From Joyebacterum sp964521425 (GTDB lineage Bacteria; Joyebacterota; Joyebacteria; Joyebacterales; Joyebacteraceae): a DNA stretch of 64,000 bases. The notes under the pieces are model-generated. The model had not been told where the DNA came from. It saw only the letters and a program-made list of their open reading frames with translations, and did not search any database. Location: the NCBI GenBank assembly GCA_964521425.1, contig CAZFRO010000013.1:3844-67843 (forward strand). Reading direction: 5' to 3'. The position numbers and the translations under genes are program-made. Positions within the stretch are counted from its first letter, which is position 1; every line of letters starts with the position of its first letter. Shown piece after piece: positions 1 to 8,582 of this stretch.

Positions 1-1069
1 GGTGCTCGATGAACGCATCGATCATCTGCCTGAGCGTCATGACCTTCGGCTCGCCGTCCTTGAGCGCGAGAAGGATCGCGCCGAACGTCGTCTGCATCTG
101 TGTGTGCTTGTAGAGCAGGTTCAGGACGACGGCCGCTATCGCATCACGCTTGAGATCTATGACGAGTCGGATCCCGTCACGATCGGACTCGTCGCGGATA
201 TCGCGAATGCCGTCGATCTTCCCGCTCCTGACGAGGTTCGCCATTGCCTCGATCAGATTAGACTTGTTCACCTGGAACGGGACTTCCGTGACGACGATGC
301 ACTCCGCACCGTTCTGGTGCGTCTCGATATTCGCTCGCGCGCGGACGATGATCCTGCCCCGGCCGGTCGTGTAGGCGTCGCGTATCCCGGCGCAGCCGAA
401 GATGATCCCGCCCGTCGGGAAGTCTGGTCCCTCCACGACGTTGAAGATCTCCGTGTCGGGGACCGAGGGATCGCTCATCACGAGGCTGATCGCTTGAGCC
501 AGTTCTGTGAGATTGTGTGGAGGAATGTTCGTCGCCATGCCGACGGCGATGCCGGACGCTCCGTTCATAAGAAGGTTCGGGAGACGCGCCGGAAGTACAG
601 TGGGCTCCTCTCGCGTCTCATCGTAGTTTGGAACGAAGTCTACGGTGTCCTTCTTGAGATCGGCCAAGAGGTCCTCGGCCGTCCGCCGGAGGCGTGCCTC
701 CGTGTACCGCTCCGCCGCCGCTCTGTCTCCATCGATCGAGCCGAAGTTGCCCTGGCCCTCGACCAGCATGTAGCGGAGCGAGAACTCCTGCGCCATCCGT
801 ACCATCGCGTCGTACACGGCCGTCGTCCCGTGCGGATGGTAGTTACCGGTGACGTCACCCGATATCTTGGCTGACTTTCTGTAGGGCTTGTTGTGCGCGA
901 GACTCAGCTCGTCCATCGCCACCAGGATGCGCCTCTGAACCGGCTTGAGCCCGTCTCTGACATCGGGCAGGGCGCGCGACACGATTACGCTCATCGCGTA
1001 GGAGATGTACGACTTCTTCATCTCGTCTTCTATAATGACAGGAAGTATGCGTTCGGTCTGCTGTGCCAT
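1..1069 (-). CDS. gyrA: DNA gyrase subunit A, N-terminal part (cut by window edge)
   Basis: Breakage-reunion subunit of DNA gyrase, which introduces negative supercoils with GyrB. The minus-strand frame starts at ATG 1069 (MAQQTERILPVIIEDEMKKS) and stays open to base 1, so about 356 N-terminal residues are present. The family opening SYAMSVIVSRALPDVRDGLK is seen, then GNYHPHG, the quinolone-region sequence, and AAERYTEARL with the catalytic tyrosine. It starts 16 bases after the gyrB stop, behind a GAGG ribosome site, so the two subunits are co-transcribed. Identity is certain; the C-terminal domain is outside the window. Confidence 0.97.
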   Translation of the reverse strand, partial: MAQQTERILPVIIEDEMKKSYISYAMSVIVSRALPDVRDGLKPVQRRILVAMDELSLAHNKPYRKSAKISGDVTGNYHPHGTTAVYDAMVRMAQEFSLRYMLVEGQGNFGSIDGDRAAAERYTEARLRRTAEDLLADLKKDTVDFVPNYDETREEPTVLPARLPNLLMNGASGIAVGMATNIPPHNLTELAQAISLVMSDPSVPDTEIFNVVEGPDFPTGGIIFGCAGIRDAYTTGRGRIIVRARANIETHQNGAECIVVTEVPFQVNKSNLIEAMANLVRSGKIDGIRDIRDESDRDGIRLVIDLKRDAIAAVVLNLLYKHTQMQTTFGAILLALKDGEPKVMTLRQMIDAFIEH

Positions 1070-1085
1070 CCGTCCCTCGTGAGAT

Positions 1086-3401
1086 CTATACGTCCAGGTT
1101 CTGCACCAGTTTCGCGTGCGTCTCTATGAACTTCCGTCTTGGCTCTACGGCCTCCCCCATCAGAATATCGAAGACCCGGTCTGCCTCTGCCGCGTTTTCG
1201 ATTCCGACGCGATACATCACGCGCCGCTCCGGATCCATCGTCGTCTCCCAGAGCTGGTCGGGGTTCATCTCTCCGAGTCCCTTGAAGCGTTGGATGTGAG
1301 CGCCGTCGCGTCCAACACGCTTCAGGACCTTCTTGAGGTCCTTCTCTTCGTAGATGTAGTGCTCCTCCTTGCCCTTCTTGACCCTGTAGAGCGGAGGTTG
1401 AGCGATGTAGACGTGACCGTTCTCAATAAGCTCCGGCATGAACCGGTAGAAGAACGTCAGAAGCAGCGTCCGGATGTGTGAGCCGTCGACATCGGCATCT
1501 GTCATTATTATGGTCCTGCCGTAGCGAAGCTTTTCCAGATCGAACCCGTCCGTCGCTCCGTCCTCGCTCGACGCCCCGACGCCCGTTCCGAGAGCCATGA
1601 CGATCGTCCCGATTGCGTCGTTGCTGAAGACCTTGTCGACTCGCGCCTTGAACACGTTTAGGATTTTTCCCCTCAAGGGAAGGATCGCCTGGAAACGCCG
1701 GTCGCGACCCATCTTCGCGGAGCCGCCCGCGGAGTCACCCTCGACCAGGTATATCTCGCAGTGATCCGGGTCGGTGATCGAACAGTCGGCGAGCTTGCCC
1801 GGCAGCGAGCCGCTCTCGAGAGCCGTCTTCCTGCGAGCGAGGTCGCGCGCCTTCCGCGCCGCTGACCGCGCCTGGGAAGCCGATACCGCTTTGTTGACTA
1901 TCTTCTTGGCGACCGAAGGGGTCTCCTCGAAGAACTCCGAGAGCCCCTCCCCTACGATCGAGGCGACGAGACCCTTTATCTCACTGTTCCCGAGCTTCGT
2001 CTTCGTCTGTCCCTCGAACTGTGGCTCCTTGACCTTGACGCTTATCACGGCGGCAAGACCCTCGAGACAGTCGTCACCCTGCACGGCCTTACCGTTCTTA
2101 CCGAAGAGGTTGTTCTTCTCTCCGTACGAGTTGATGGTCCTGGTCAAGGCCTGCTTGAACCCGGTGAGGTGCGTTCCTCCCTCGACCGTGTTGATGTTGT
2201 TCGCGTACGAGTAGATGCTGGACCCGTAGGTGTCGTTGTACTGGAACGCCACCTCCACCGCTGTCTCGTCGCGCGTTCTTTCGAAGTGGACGACCTTCGA
2301 GTGGATCGTCGAGTGGTTCTCGTTGATGTGTTTGACAAACTCCTTCAGACCATCCTTGAACCGGAACTCTTCCTTCTTGTCCGTCCGCGCGTCATTCACG
2401 ACGATCAGGAGTCCGGCGTTCAGGAACGCCAGCTCGCGGCAGCGATTGGCGACGATCTCGAACTCGAAATTTATCTCCTCGAATACTTCGCTGTCGGGAT
2501 AGAACGTCGTTTTGTTGCCGCTCTGCTTCCTCTTCCCGATCGGCTTGACCTTGGCGTCCGGTTTTCCACGCGTGTAGCTCTGCTTGTAGACTGTTCCGTC
2601 TCGACACACTTCGACAATGCACCGCTCGGAGAGCGCGTTCACAACCGAGACGCCGACACCGTGAAGGCCGCCGGATACTTTGTAGGATGACTTGTCGAAC
2701 TTGCCGCCCGCGTGAAGAACGGTCATGACGACCTCGAGGGCTGACTTGTTCTGGGTGGGGTGCTTGTCCACGGGAATACCTCGGCCGTTGTCCTCGACCG
2801 TGACGCTCCCGTCCTTGTTTATCGAGACCTTGATCTTGTTGCAGAAACCCGCCATCGCCTCATCGATGGAGTTGTCGACAACCTCATAGACGAGGTGGTG
2901 AAGTCCGCGGCGCCCGGTATCGCCGATGTACATCGCCGGTCGCTTGCGGACGGCCTCGAGGCCCTTTAGGACCTGGATATGTTTGGCGTCGTACTCCCCG
3001 TTGCCGTTCGCTGCGGAGTCGAGTGGGAACTCCTCAACAACGTGGTCGTCGATCGACTTCGGTGCGCTCGCAGCGGACTTCTTGACCGGCGTCTTCTTGG
3101 CTTTGGAGCCTGCCGAGGATCGCGCCGCCGGCTTCTTCTTTGCCGTGCCCGACGCGGCCGCCTTCTTCTTGGCAGCGCTCGGCTTGGCCGCCTTCTTCTT
3201 CGCCGTGCTCGCCGCGGCTACCTTCTTCTTGGCAGCGCTCGGCTTGGCTACCTTCTTCTTGGCAGCGCTCGACGTGGTCGGCTTCTTCTTTGCCGTGGTC
3301 GATTTGGCGGCCTTCTTCTTGGCGGCGCTCGACGTGGTCGGTTTCTTCTTAGCCTTCGCCATCTTCCTCATCTTTTCCGCGGTGGCTGATGGTGGCGTCA
3401 T
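1086..3401 (-). CDS. gyrB: DNA gyrase subunit B with Lys/Ala-rich N-terminal tail
   Basis: ATPase subunit of gyrase. The core, from about residue 136, has the GHKL ATPase motifs (VVDNSIDEAMAG, DNGRGIPVDKHP, GGLHGVGVSVVNALS), the TOPRIM motif EGDSAGGSAKMG, the metal-site region ADVDGSHIRTL and the C-terminal GLGEMNPDQLW. Core length (about 635 residues) is that of the short GyrB type. Unusually, about 110 residues of repeated AKKK units precede it, resembling eukaryotic histone H1 tails and bacterial histone-like tails. I chose ATG 3401 because GGAGG lies 11 bases upstream; an in-frame TTG at 3425 or ATG at 3371 or 3362 are alternatives. It overlaps the end of dciA by 53 bases. Function of the tail is unknown; non-specific DNA binding is an inference. 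Confidence 0.96.
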   Translation of the reverse strand: MTPPSATAEKMRKMAKAKKKPTTSSAAKKKAAKSTTAKKKPTTSSAAKKKVAKPSAAKKKVAAASTAKKKAAKPSAAKKKAAASGTAKKKPAARSSAGSKAKKTPVKKSAASAPKSIDDHVVEEFPLDSAANGNGEYDAKHIQVLKGLEAVRKRPAMYIGDTGRRGLHHLVYEVVDNSIDEAMAGFCNKIKVSINKDGSVTVEDNGRGIPVDKHPTQNKSALEVVMTVLHAGGKFDKSSYKVSGGLHGVGVSVVNALSERCIVEVCRDGTVYKQSYTRGKPDAKVKPIGKRKQSGNKTTFYPDSEVFEEINFEFEIVANRCRELAFLNAGLLIVVNDARTDKKEEFRFKDGLKEFVKHINENHSTIHSKVVHFERTRDETAVEVAFQYNDTYGSSIYSYANNINTVEGGTHLTGFKQALTRTINSYGEKNNLFGKNGKAVQGDDCLEGLAAVISVKVKEPQFEGQTKTKLGNSEIKGLVASIVGEGLSEFFEETPSVAKKIVNKAVSASQARSAARKARDLARRKTALESGSLPGKLADCSITDPDHCEIYLVEGDSAGGSAKMGRDRRFQAILPLRGKILNVFKARVDKVFSNDAIGTIVMALGTGVGASSEDGATDGFDLEKLRYGRTIIMTDADVDGSHIRTLLLTFFYRFMPELIENGHVYIAQPPLYRVKKGKEEHYIYEEKDLKKVLKRVGRDGAHIQRFKGLGEMNPDQLWETTMDPERRVMYRVGIENAAEADRVFDILMGEAVEPRRKFIETHAKLVQNLDV
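3129..3353 (-). repeat. tandem AKKK-coding repeats in gyrB
   Basis: About eight imperfect units of 24-33 bases encode (A)AKKK followed by a few Ala, Ser, Thr, Pro or Val residues. On the plus strand they show as recurring CTTCTTCTT runs separated by GCGCTCG-like linkers. The units are in frame, so copy-number change would alter the tail length without breaking gyrB. Confidence 0.8.
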
Positions 3402-3702
3402 GTGGGGTGGAACCTCCAAGTACAAAATGCACGTGTTCGATGGCCTCTCTGCCTACCCGCTTGTTGACCTCGCGCAGGATTCGCCGCTTCATGAGCGAGA
3501 GTTCCTGAGACCAGACCGAGCTGTCGACTTCTATAAACAGGCGTCCGCCGGTGACTCTCAGTGCGCGTGCATGTTCGGCGACCCTTGGACCAACGATGTC
3601 GGGCCACTCCGTCACGGCCCTCTGCTCGGACATCTTCTTCGCCAGGCCGAGGTCACTAATGACCTTGAGCAGAACCCCGCCGATCCGCTCTGCCCGCCTC
3701 AC
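3349..3702 (-). CDS. dciA: DciA-like protein (DUF721), putative helicase loader
   Basis: A 117-residue DUF721 protein. DciA proteins recruit or load the replicative helicase DnaB in bacteria lacking DnaC or DnaI. Family features are the compact N-terminal helical/beta region with TEWPDIVGPRVAEHARALRV and LFIEVDSSVWSQELSLMKR. The GTG start at 3702 overlaps the recF stop by four bases (GTGA), which implies translational coupling. The position between recF and gyrB is typical for DUF721 genes in several phyla. The charged C-terminal end (HRGKDEEDGEG) overlaps the gyrB start. Confidence 0.85.
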   Translation of the reverse strand: MRRAERIGGVLLKVISDLGLAKKMSEQRAVTEWPDIVGPRVAEHARALRVTGGRLFIEVDSSVWSQELSLMKRRILREVNKRVGREAIEHVHFVLGGSTPHDATISHRGKDEEDGEG

Positions 3703-4817
3703 TCTCTCACAACCTCCCCCGCCTCAACGCTGAAGCAGGCACTTCGCCCAAGAACACCTTCCGGCAGGCGCCTCGTGGATGTCATGAGAGCCTGTCCGAA
3801 CTCCTCCGTCAACTCAACAAGCGCCCCGGCTCTCGTCTCGTCAAGCTCCGACAAGATATCATCGAGAAGGACGATCACTCCGTGCCCGTTCTGATCAAGG
3901 GTTTTAGCTTCACCCAGCTTGAGCGCGATCGCCGCCGTACGATGCTGGCCCTGTGAACCGAAGGACCGTAGCGCGCGCCCATTGAGTCTGACATCGAGAT
4001 CGTCCCGGTGTGGACCCAAGAGAGTGAACCCGCGTCTTCTCTCGTCCTCAGAGACCCGCTCAAGCGCCTCTCGAAAGGCCTCTTCAACGTCGCCTTCCGT
4101 ATGCGCTGCCGCTTCTTCGCCCCCTGCCGAGAGAACTGTGCCGCGATAGCCGAGTTCCAACGTGTCGACCGCCGAGATGCGGGAGTGTGCGTGAGAAACG
4201 CAGCCTGTAAAGAGCGGAAGGAAAGCGAGTCGAGCTGCCACCACTCTGCTTCCGTACTTCACCAGCCTGTCCGTCCAGACGTCGACGATCCGGTCGGATT
4301 CCTCATCGGGAGACCAGGAGAGAAGCGCCTCGTTTCTCTGCCTTAACGTCCGCTTGTAGTTCGAAAGCGCCGTCAGGTATCCGGAGTCGAGCTGACAGAG
4401 CGTCATGTCAAGAAGTCGTCTTCGCTCCGCCGGTCCGCCCTTGGTGATCCACGTGTCCTCCGGGCTGAACCAGGCGACACGCAGCACGCCAACCAGGTCG
4501 GACAACCTTGCCAGGGACTCACCCGCTACCCTGACCTCTTTTCCCTCCGACCGCGTGAACCTGAGCACGATTCCGATTGTCGTCTCGCCACACCTCGCCT
4601 CACCACCCACCCCGAATCCGCGCTCTCCCCATTTGACAACCTCGGTGTCGCTGCTTCCTCGAAGCGACCGTGCGACCGCGAGGTATGACACGGCCTCGAG
4701 GATGCTCGTCTTGCCTGAGCCGTTTGTGCCATGGAAGAAGTTGAGCCCGTGGTCGAGTTCAACCTCGAGCCGGCCATAGTTCCGGAAGTTCTCGAGCCTC
4801 AGCGTCCGGAGCCACAT
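3699..4817 (-). CDS. recF: DNA replication and repair protein RecF
   Basis: SMC-like ATPase that helps RecOR load RecA at gaps. The start MWLRTLRLENFRNYGRLEVE matches the usual RecF opening; Walker A is GTNGSGKTS at about residues 30-38 and the Walker B region is LLDDILSELDE. From ATG 4817 the protein has 372 residues, close to the family norm. An in-frame GTG at 4886, with GGAGAGG seven bases upstream, would add 23 residues and overlap dnaN by 34 bases; it has the better ribosome site but the worse family fit. The gene is followed by dciA with a four-base overlap. Confidence 0.95.
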   Translation of the reverse strand: MWLRTLRLENFRNYGRLEVELDHGLNFFHGTNGSGKTSILEAVSYLAVARSLRGSSDTEVVKWGERGFGVGGEARCGETTIGIVLRFTRSEGKEVRVAGESLARLSDLVGVLRVAWFSPEDTWITKGGPAERRRLLDMTLCQLDSGYLTALSNYKRTLRQRNEALLSWSPDEESDRIVDVWTDRLVKYGSRVVAARLAFLPLFTGCVSHAHSRISAVDTLELGYRGTVLSAGGEEAAAHTEGDVEEAFREALERVSEDERRRGFTLLGPHRDDLDVRLNGRALRSFGSQGQHRTAAIALKLGEAKTLDQNGHGVIVLLDDILSELDETRAGALVELTEEFGQALMTSTRRLPEGVLGRSACFSVEAGEVVRE

Positions 4818-4852
4818 CCGCTTGCCGGCGGCCGGCGAGTCCACGCCCGCCG

Positions 4853-5974
4853 CTACGTCGACAGCCTGAGCGGCATGAGGAGACACAGATGTTCCTCTCC
4901 CTCGACGGGCTCTGCCGTGCTCACGATCGCTGCTCCGACAGGGCTTCCGAGAACGAAGCGTGCGTTGTCTCCGTCAAGGTGTTTGAGCACGTCGAGAAGG
5001 TAGTTCGCGTTGTAGCCGACCTCCATCTTCTCGGAGTCGAACTTCGCGGCGATCTCCTCTTTGGCCTCTCCCACGTCGGGAGTTGAGACAGCCAGCTCGA
5101 CCTTCTTCTTCGTGAGAACGAGCTTCACCTGGTGAGTGAGAGCATCAGACAGAACCGCCACCCGCTTGACCGCGTTCGCGAGTTCCGCGCGTCCAACCAG
5201 GAGAATCTTCTCGTTGTCCTTTGGAATCACCTGGTGATAGTTGGGAAAGGGTCCTTCCAGAAGACGCGAGTTGATGATCGTGTCACCTGCGAAGAAGACG
5301 ACATGGTTTTCCTGCACCGCGACCTTCACTGTCTCATCGCTCTCTGTGTTGATGATTCGTGTCGCGTGGGCGAGCGCCTTTGGGGGGACGATGACGTCCT
5401 TCCCCTCGAGCTTCGAGAAGTCACCGGCCACGTTGAACGTGGCGAGCCGGTGGCCGTCTGTAGCCGTCATGCCCATCGCCTTCGCTGTGAACTCCCAGAA
5501 CGCGCCGTTCAGTGACGGTCGCGTCTCGTCCCTGGAGATGCAGAAGCTCACCTTGTCGACCATGCGAACGAGAAGCTCCGCATCCACATCGAAAGCTGCC
5601 GAGAGGTCGCTTTCGGGGAGTTTTGGGAACTCCTCCGATGGAATGCCGACGATTCTGAACTTGCCCTTGCCCGACTTTATGGATACTTCCTCGCCGTCGA
5701 CACTGACGGTCACGTCGGCATCGCCAAGCGCTCTCACTATCTCCGAGAAGCGCTTCGCCGGCAGTGTTATCCCTCCCCCTGCCTCCACGTCCGCCTCGAT
5801 CTTCGTGGTTACCGTCATGTCGAGATCGGTCGCCGTGATCGAAACGACACCTGTCTTCTGGTTGGCCTCGAGAAGGAAGTTCGCGAGGATTGGAAGGGTC
5901 GTCTTCGGTGAGACGACGGCCAACACTCTCTGGATCGCCTTCTCCAAACTCTGCCGGGCGATGGAGAACCTCAT
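4853..5974 (-). CDS. dnaN: DNA polymerase III beta sliding clamp
   Basis: Ring-shaped processivity clamp, 373 residues, full length. It opens MRFSIARQSLEKAIQRVLAV and ends LCLLMPLRLST; the C-terminal LMPLR/M motif forms part of the peptide-binding pocket of the family. A strong GGAGGTAGCTC precedes the ATG. It lies in the conserved dnaN-recF-gyrB-gyrA run but is separated from dnaA by a glycosidase gene. The 195 bases upstream (5975-6169) presumably hold its promoter; I saw no clear -35/-10 pair. Confidence 0.97.
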   Translation of the reverse strand: MRFSIARQSLEKAIQRVLAVVSPKTTLPILANFLLEANQKTGVVSITATDLDMTVTTKIEADVEAGGGITLPAKRFSEIVRALGDADVTVSVDGEEVSIKSGKGKFRIVGIPSEEFPKLPESDLSAAFDVDAELLVRMVDKVSFCISRDETRPSLNGAFWEFTAKAMGMTATDGHRLATFNVAGDFSKLEGKDVIVPPKALAHATRIINTESDETVKVAVQENHVVFFAGDTIINSRLLEGPFPNYHQVIPKDNEKILLVGRAELANAVKRVAVLSDALTHQVKLVLTKKKVELAVSTPDVGEAKEEIAAKFDSEKMEVGYNANYLLDVLKHLDGDNARFVLGSPVGAAIVSTAEPVEGEEHLCLLMPLRLST

Positions 5975-6169
5975 GAGCTACCTCCGAAAGAGAGAAAGGC
6001 AAACAGTTGAGGAAGAGTCGTGGTTTGTGTGTTCAGAAGACACATCATGCCGACGCAAAGACGGCTCCGTCTTCGAGGTCATTATAGAGACGCAAGTGGC
6101 TGCTCGCAAGCCAAATCGACTGCTCGCAGGCGTCTCTAACTCGCGTCCTCGTCGCGGGCAACGCGGACG

Positions 6170-8167
6170 CTACGGCGATGCCGGAACGAAGCAAACGGCC
6201 TCTCCTCCACCGGCCGCGAGATGGACCTTGAGCGTCGTGATCGCATCAACCTCCATCGTTTGGATCTCGTGGCTCCGCGGGTTGGTCGACCAGTGGGCGT
6301 CACTCCCGTCGGAGTAGACGGTCGCAACATATGTCACTCCATCCTCCAGAAAATCCAGAGCGAACTCGAACGTCCGCGGATCCTCATCGGTAATGCTCCC
6401 CAGGAACCACTCCCGACCGCGTCTTCTGACAATGGTCACGTGGTCGCCTATCGCAGCGTCGAGCACGCGGCTCTCGTCCCAGTCGCAGGGCACAGCCTCT
6501 ATGAACGCGAAGGCGGGATGGTCCTCGTAGTTCTCGATGAGATCTGCCGCCATCTGAAGCGGGCTTTCCAGTACGACATAGAGCGCGAGCTGCTTCGCCA
6601 GTGTCGTGTGAACCCTGTTGTTTGGCTTGTATTGGTCAAACGTGATGTCGAATATCCCCGGTGTGTAGTCCAGGGGTCCCGCGAGCATCCGGGTGAACGG
6701 AAGAATGGTCGTGTGCTCCGGTGGGTTGCCGTCACTCCACGCGTTGTACTCCATCCCCCTCACCCCCTCACGCGTCATCATGTTCGGCCACGTGCGCGAA
6801 AGCCCCGTCGGCTTGATCGGCTCGTGAACATCCAACATTATTCGGTGCTCTGCGGCCTTCTCAACAATGTTCCTGTAGTGACGCACCATCCACTGCCCGT
6901 GATGATGATGCCCGCGGGGAAATATGCCACCCGCGTAGCCGGTCTTCACCGCGCGTATTCCCAGTCGTTCGTAGAGGGCGAACGCTTCGTCAACGCGCTC
7001 CTCGTATGTTGGAACGTCCCCTCCGGTCTCGTGGTGTCCGATGAGCGACACCCCCCTCTGTCCGGCGTACGCGGCCAGGCCCTCTATATCGAAGTCTGAG
7101 TACGGTGTCGTGTAGTCAAACGCGCCGGCGCTTCCCCACCTCTCCCACCCGGTGTTCCACCCCTCCACGAGGACGCCGCCTATGCCGTGCTCGGCCGCGA
7201 AATCTATCATGGCTCTCGTGTTCGCAGACGTCGCACCGTGCCTCTCCCCTTGGTGCCACGTGTCCTTGCCTATATGCATGCCCCACCAGATTCCGACGTA
7301 CCTCATCGGCTGAATCCACGAGCAGTCCTTGATGGCGCACGGCTCATTCAGATTCTCCATGATGTGAGACTCGATGAGGCCACCCGGTGTGTCCGCGATC
7401 TGAATGGTCCTCCAGGGTGTAACGAGCGGCGCATCTCCTCTGACCTTGATGCCGTCCGGCCATGGGACGAGATCGCACACGAGAGTGAATCCCACAGGTT
7501 TCTTCCGAAGCGTCATCCCCGCGTAATCGGTGAGATTCGCCTCGTGGATGCTCAGGTAGATGTCTTCCTTTGTGCGCATCGTAACCGGGGTCGCTGCGGC
7601 CTCAACCTCAGCGAGGCGCGTCTCACTGTAGAGATGCTCGTAGCTGTCGAAGTCAGCCCGGATCCACCAGGCGGTGTGGTCGCCGGTGAGGCAGAACTCC
7701 GTCTCCTCGGAGATCAACTCAAACGACCTGAAGCCATCCTGGTTGGGGATAGAATATCTGAACGCAACACCGTCATCGTACGCGCGGAGGATCACGTCCA
7801 TCGCGAGACCGCTCCCCTTCACAAGCGTCAACGTCACCTCGTGGCAGCGGTTCTGAACAGACGCATCCGTTCCCCACACCGGTTCCCATGTCTCGTCTAT
7901 CTGTCGCTCCGTCACACGGAGAACCGTGAACCCTCTGTTCAGAGACTCACGTTCATGGAAGAGCAGACCGAGCAACGAATAGTCAAGCAGCATCCGGCCG
8001 TCTCGCGTTACGGAGTAGTACGCACGACCGCTCCGTACTACGAGCCGTATCGCAGTTCTTCCATCGGGAGACACGGCTGAGGTGATGATCTCATTCCCCT
8101 CTGCAGGCGGAGGCGCCAGGCACAGAGCAAACGCTATGCAAAACATCAACAGAACACGTGTATGCAT
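6170..8167 (-). CDS. Secreted GH97 family alpha-glucosidase, inverting type
   Basis: Glycoside hydrolase of family 97 (SusB-like), 665 residues. It has a signal peptide (about residues 1-24), the N-terminal super-sandwich domain (SPDGRTAIRL, then RAYYSVTRDGRMLLDYSLLG) and a TIM barrel. By spacing, E380 (HHETGG), E449 (DVHEP) and E473 (GMEYNAW) match SusB E439, E508 and E532, whose intervals of 69 and 24 are identical here. VKTGYAGG lacks the nucleophile Asp of the retaining GH97 branch. It should release glucose from alpha-glucans in the periplasm or outside the cell. It is odd to find it between dnaN and the origin; no sugar transporter is adjacent. AGGAAA precedes the ATG. Confidence 0.93.
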   Translation of the reverse strand: MHTRVLLMFCIAFALCLAPPPAEGNEIITSAVSPDGRTAIRLVVRSGRAYYSVTRDGRMLLDYSLLGLLFHERESLNRGFTVLRVTERQIDETWEPVWGTDASVQNRCHEVTLTLVKGSGLAMDVILRAYDDGVAFRYSIPNQDGFRSFELISEETEFCLTGDHTAWWIRADFDSYEHLYSETRLAEVEAAATPVTMRTKEDIYLSIHEANLTDYAGMTLRKKPVGFTLVCDLVPWPDGIKVRGDAPLVTPWRTIQIADTPGGLIESHIMENLNEPCAIKDCSWIQPMRYVGIWWGMHIGKDTWHQGERHGATSANTRAMIDFAAEHGIGGVLVEGWNTGWERWGSAGAFDYTTPYSDFDIEGLAAYAGQRGVSLIGHHETGGDVPTYEERVDEAFALYERLGIRAVKTGYAGGIFPRGHHHHGQWMVRHYRNIVEKAAEHRIMLDVHEPIKPTGLSRTWPNMMTREGVRGMEYNAWSDGNPPEHTTILPFTRMLAGPLDYTPGIFDITFDQYKPNNRVHTTLAKQLALYVVLESPLQMAADLIENYEDHPAFAFIEAVPCDWDESRVLDAAIGDHVTIVRRRGREWFLGSITDEDPRTFEFALDFLEDGVTYVATVYSDGSDAHWSTNPRSHEIQTMEVDAITTLKVHLAAGGGEAVCFVPASP

Positions 8168-8582
8168 CTTGTGTGTTTCCTGGATTCAGGGGTGATCTTG
8201 CGAGTTCTCCACACAGGTACTTCTCTACTCCTTCATGATATAGAAGAATAGCATTAGTAGTAGGGCCTGTGGATATGTTGACAGCTCGCTGATTCCACGC
8301 TGGTGATACGAGAAGATGCCCACGGTGGAGTTATCTCAGATAGAGACAGGCCTCCCCCGTGTCGTGAATGCCTCTCTGGATAACGGCTCCATCTTTCAAC
8401 AGGTGTTACCACGAGTCTCTCTTTGTGGATGTCCGTCCACATTCCACCACGCCTTGTCCACTGTTTAATAGGCACACTTGTGGAGACTGGTCTCACCTTT
8501 CGGGGCACATGCGGTCGCGGCCTCGAAGGGTGCGGGGCCGGCTGAATTCTCTCTAACAAGATGTTCTCGGGGTTGGTTGGGG
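8168..8582. other. oriC: oriC, dnaA-downstream part
   Basis: A 415-base gap between dnaA and the GH97 gene. It holds several near-consensus DnaA boxes (TTATCCACA, one mismatch each): TTCTCCACA at 8205-8213, TGTGGATAT at 8268-8276 and TCTGGATAA at 8375-8383, plus TGTGGATGT near 8424 with two. The part at 8221-8263 is richer in A/T than its surroundings. With the box cluster upstream of dnaA this gives the bipartite arrangement known from Bacillus. Short open frames here have no family resemblance and were ignored. Confidence 0.75.
8249..8276 (+). promoter_or_regulatory. Putative origin unwinding element: DnaA-trios, GC spacer, DnaA box
   Basis: Three consecutive TAG trinucleotides (8255-8263) are followed by the GC-rich spacer GGCC (8264-8267) and a DnaA box TGTGGATAT (8268-8276). 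A further TAG lies at 8249-8251. Order and strand match the basal unwinding system described for Bacillus subtilis, where DnaA bound to the box extends onto the trios to open the duplex. The A/T-richer side lies left of the trios, as expected. Confidence 0.72.

Noticed and set aside
2..874. Long plus-strand open frame of 290 codons
   Set aside because: It is antisense to gyrA, whose protein is unmistakable on the other strand; no family resemblance.
8254..8559. 101-codon minus-strand frame in the origin gap
   Set aside because: Covers the DnaA-trio element and boxes, low-complexity composition, no ribosome site.
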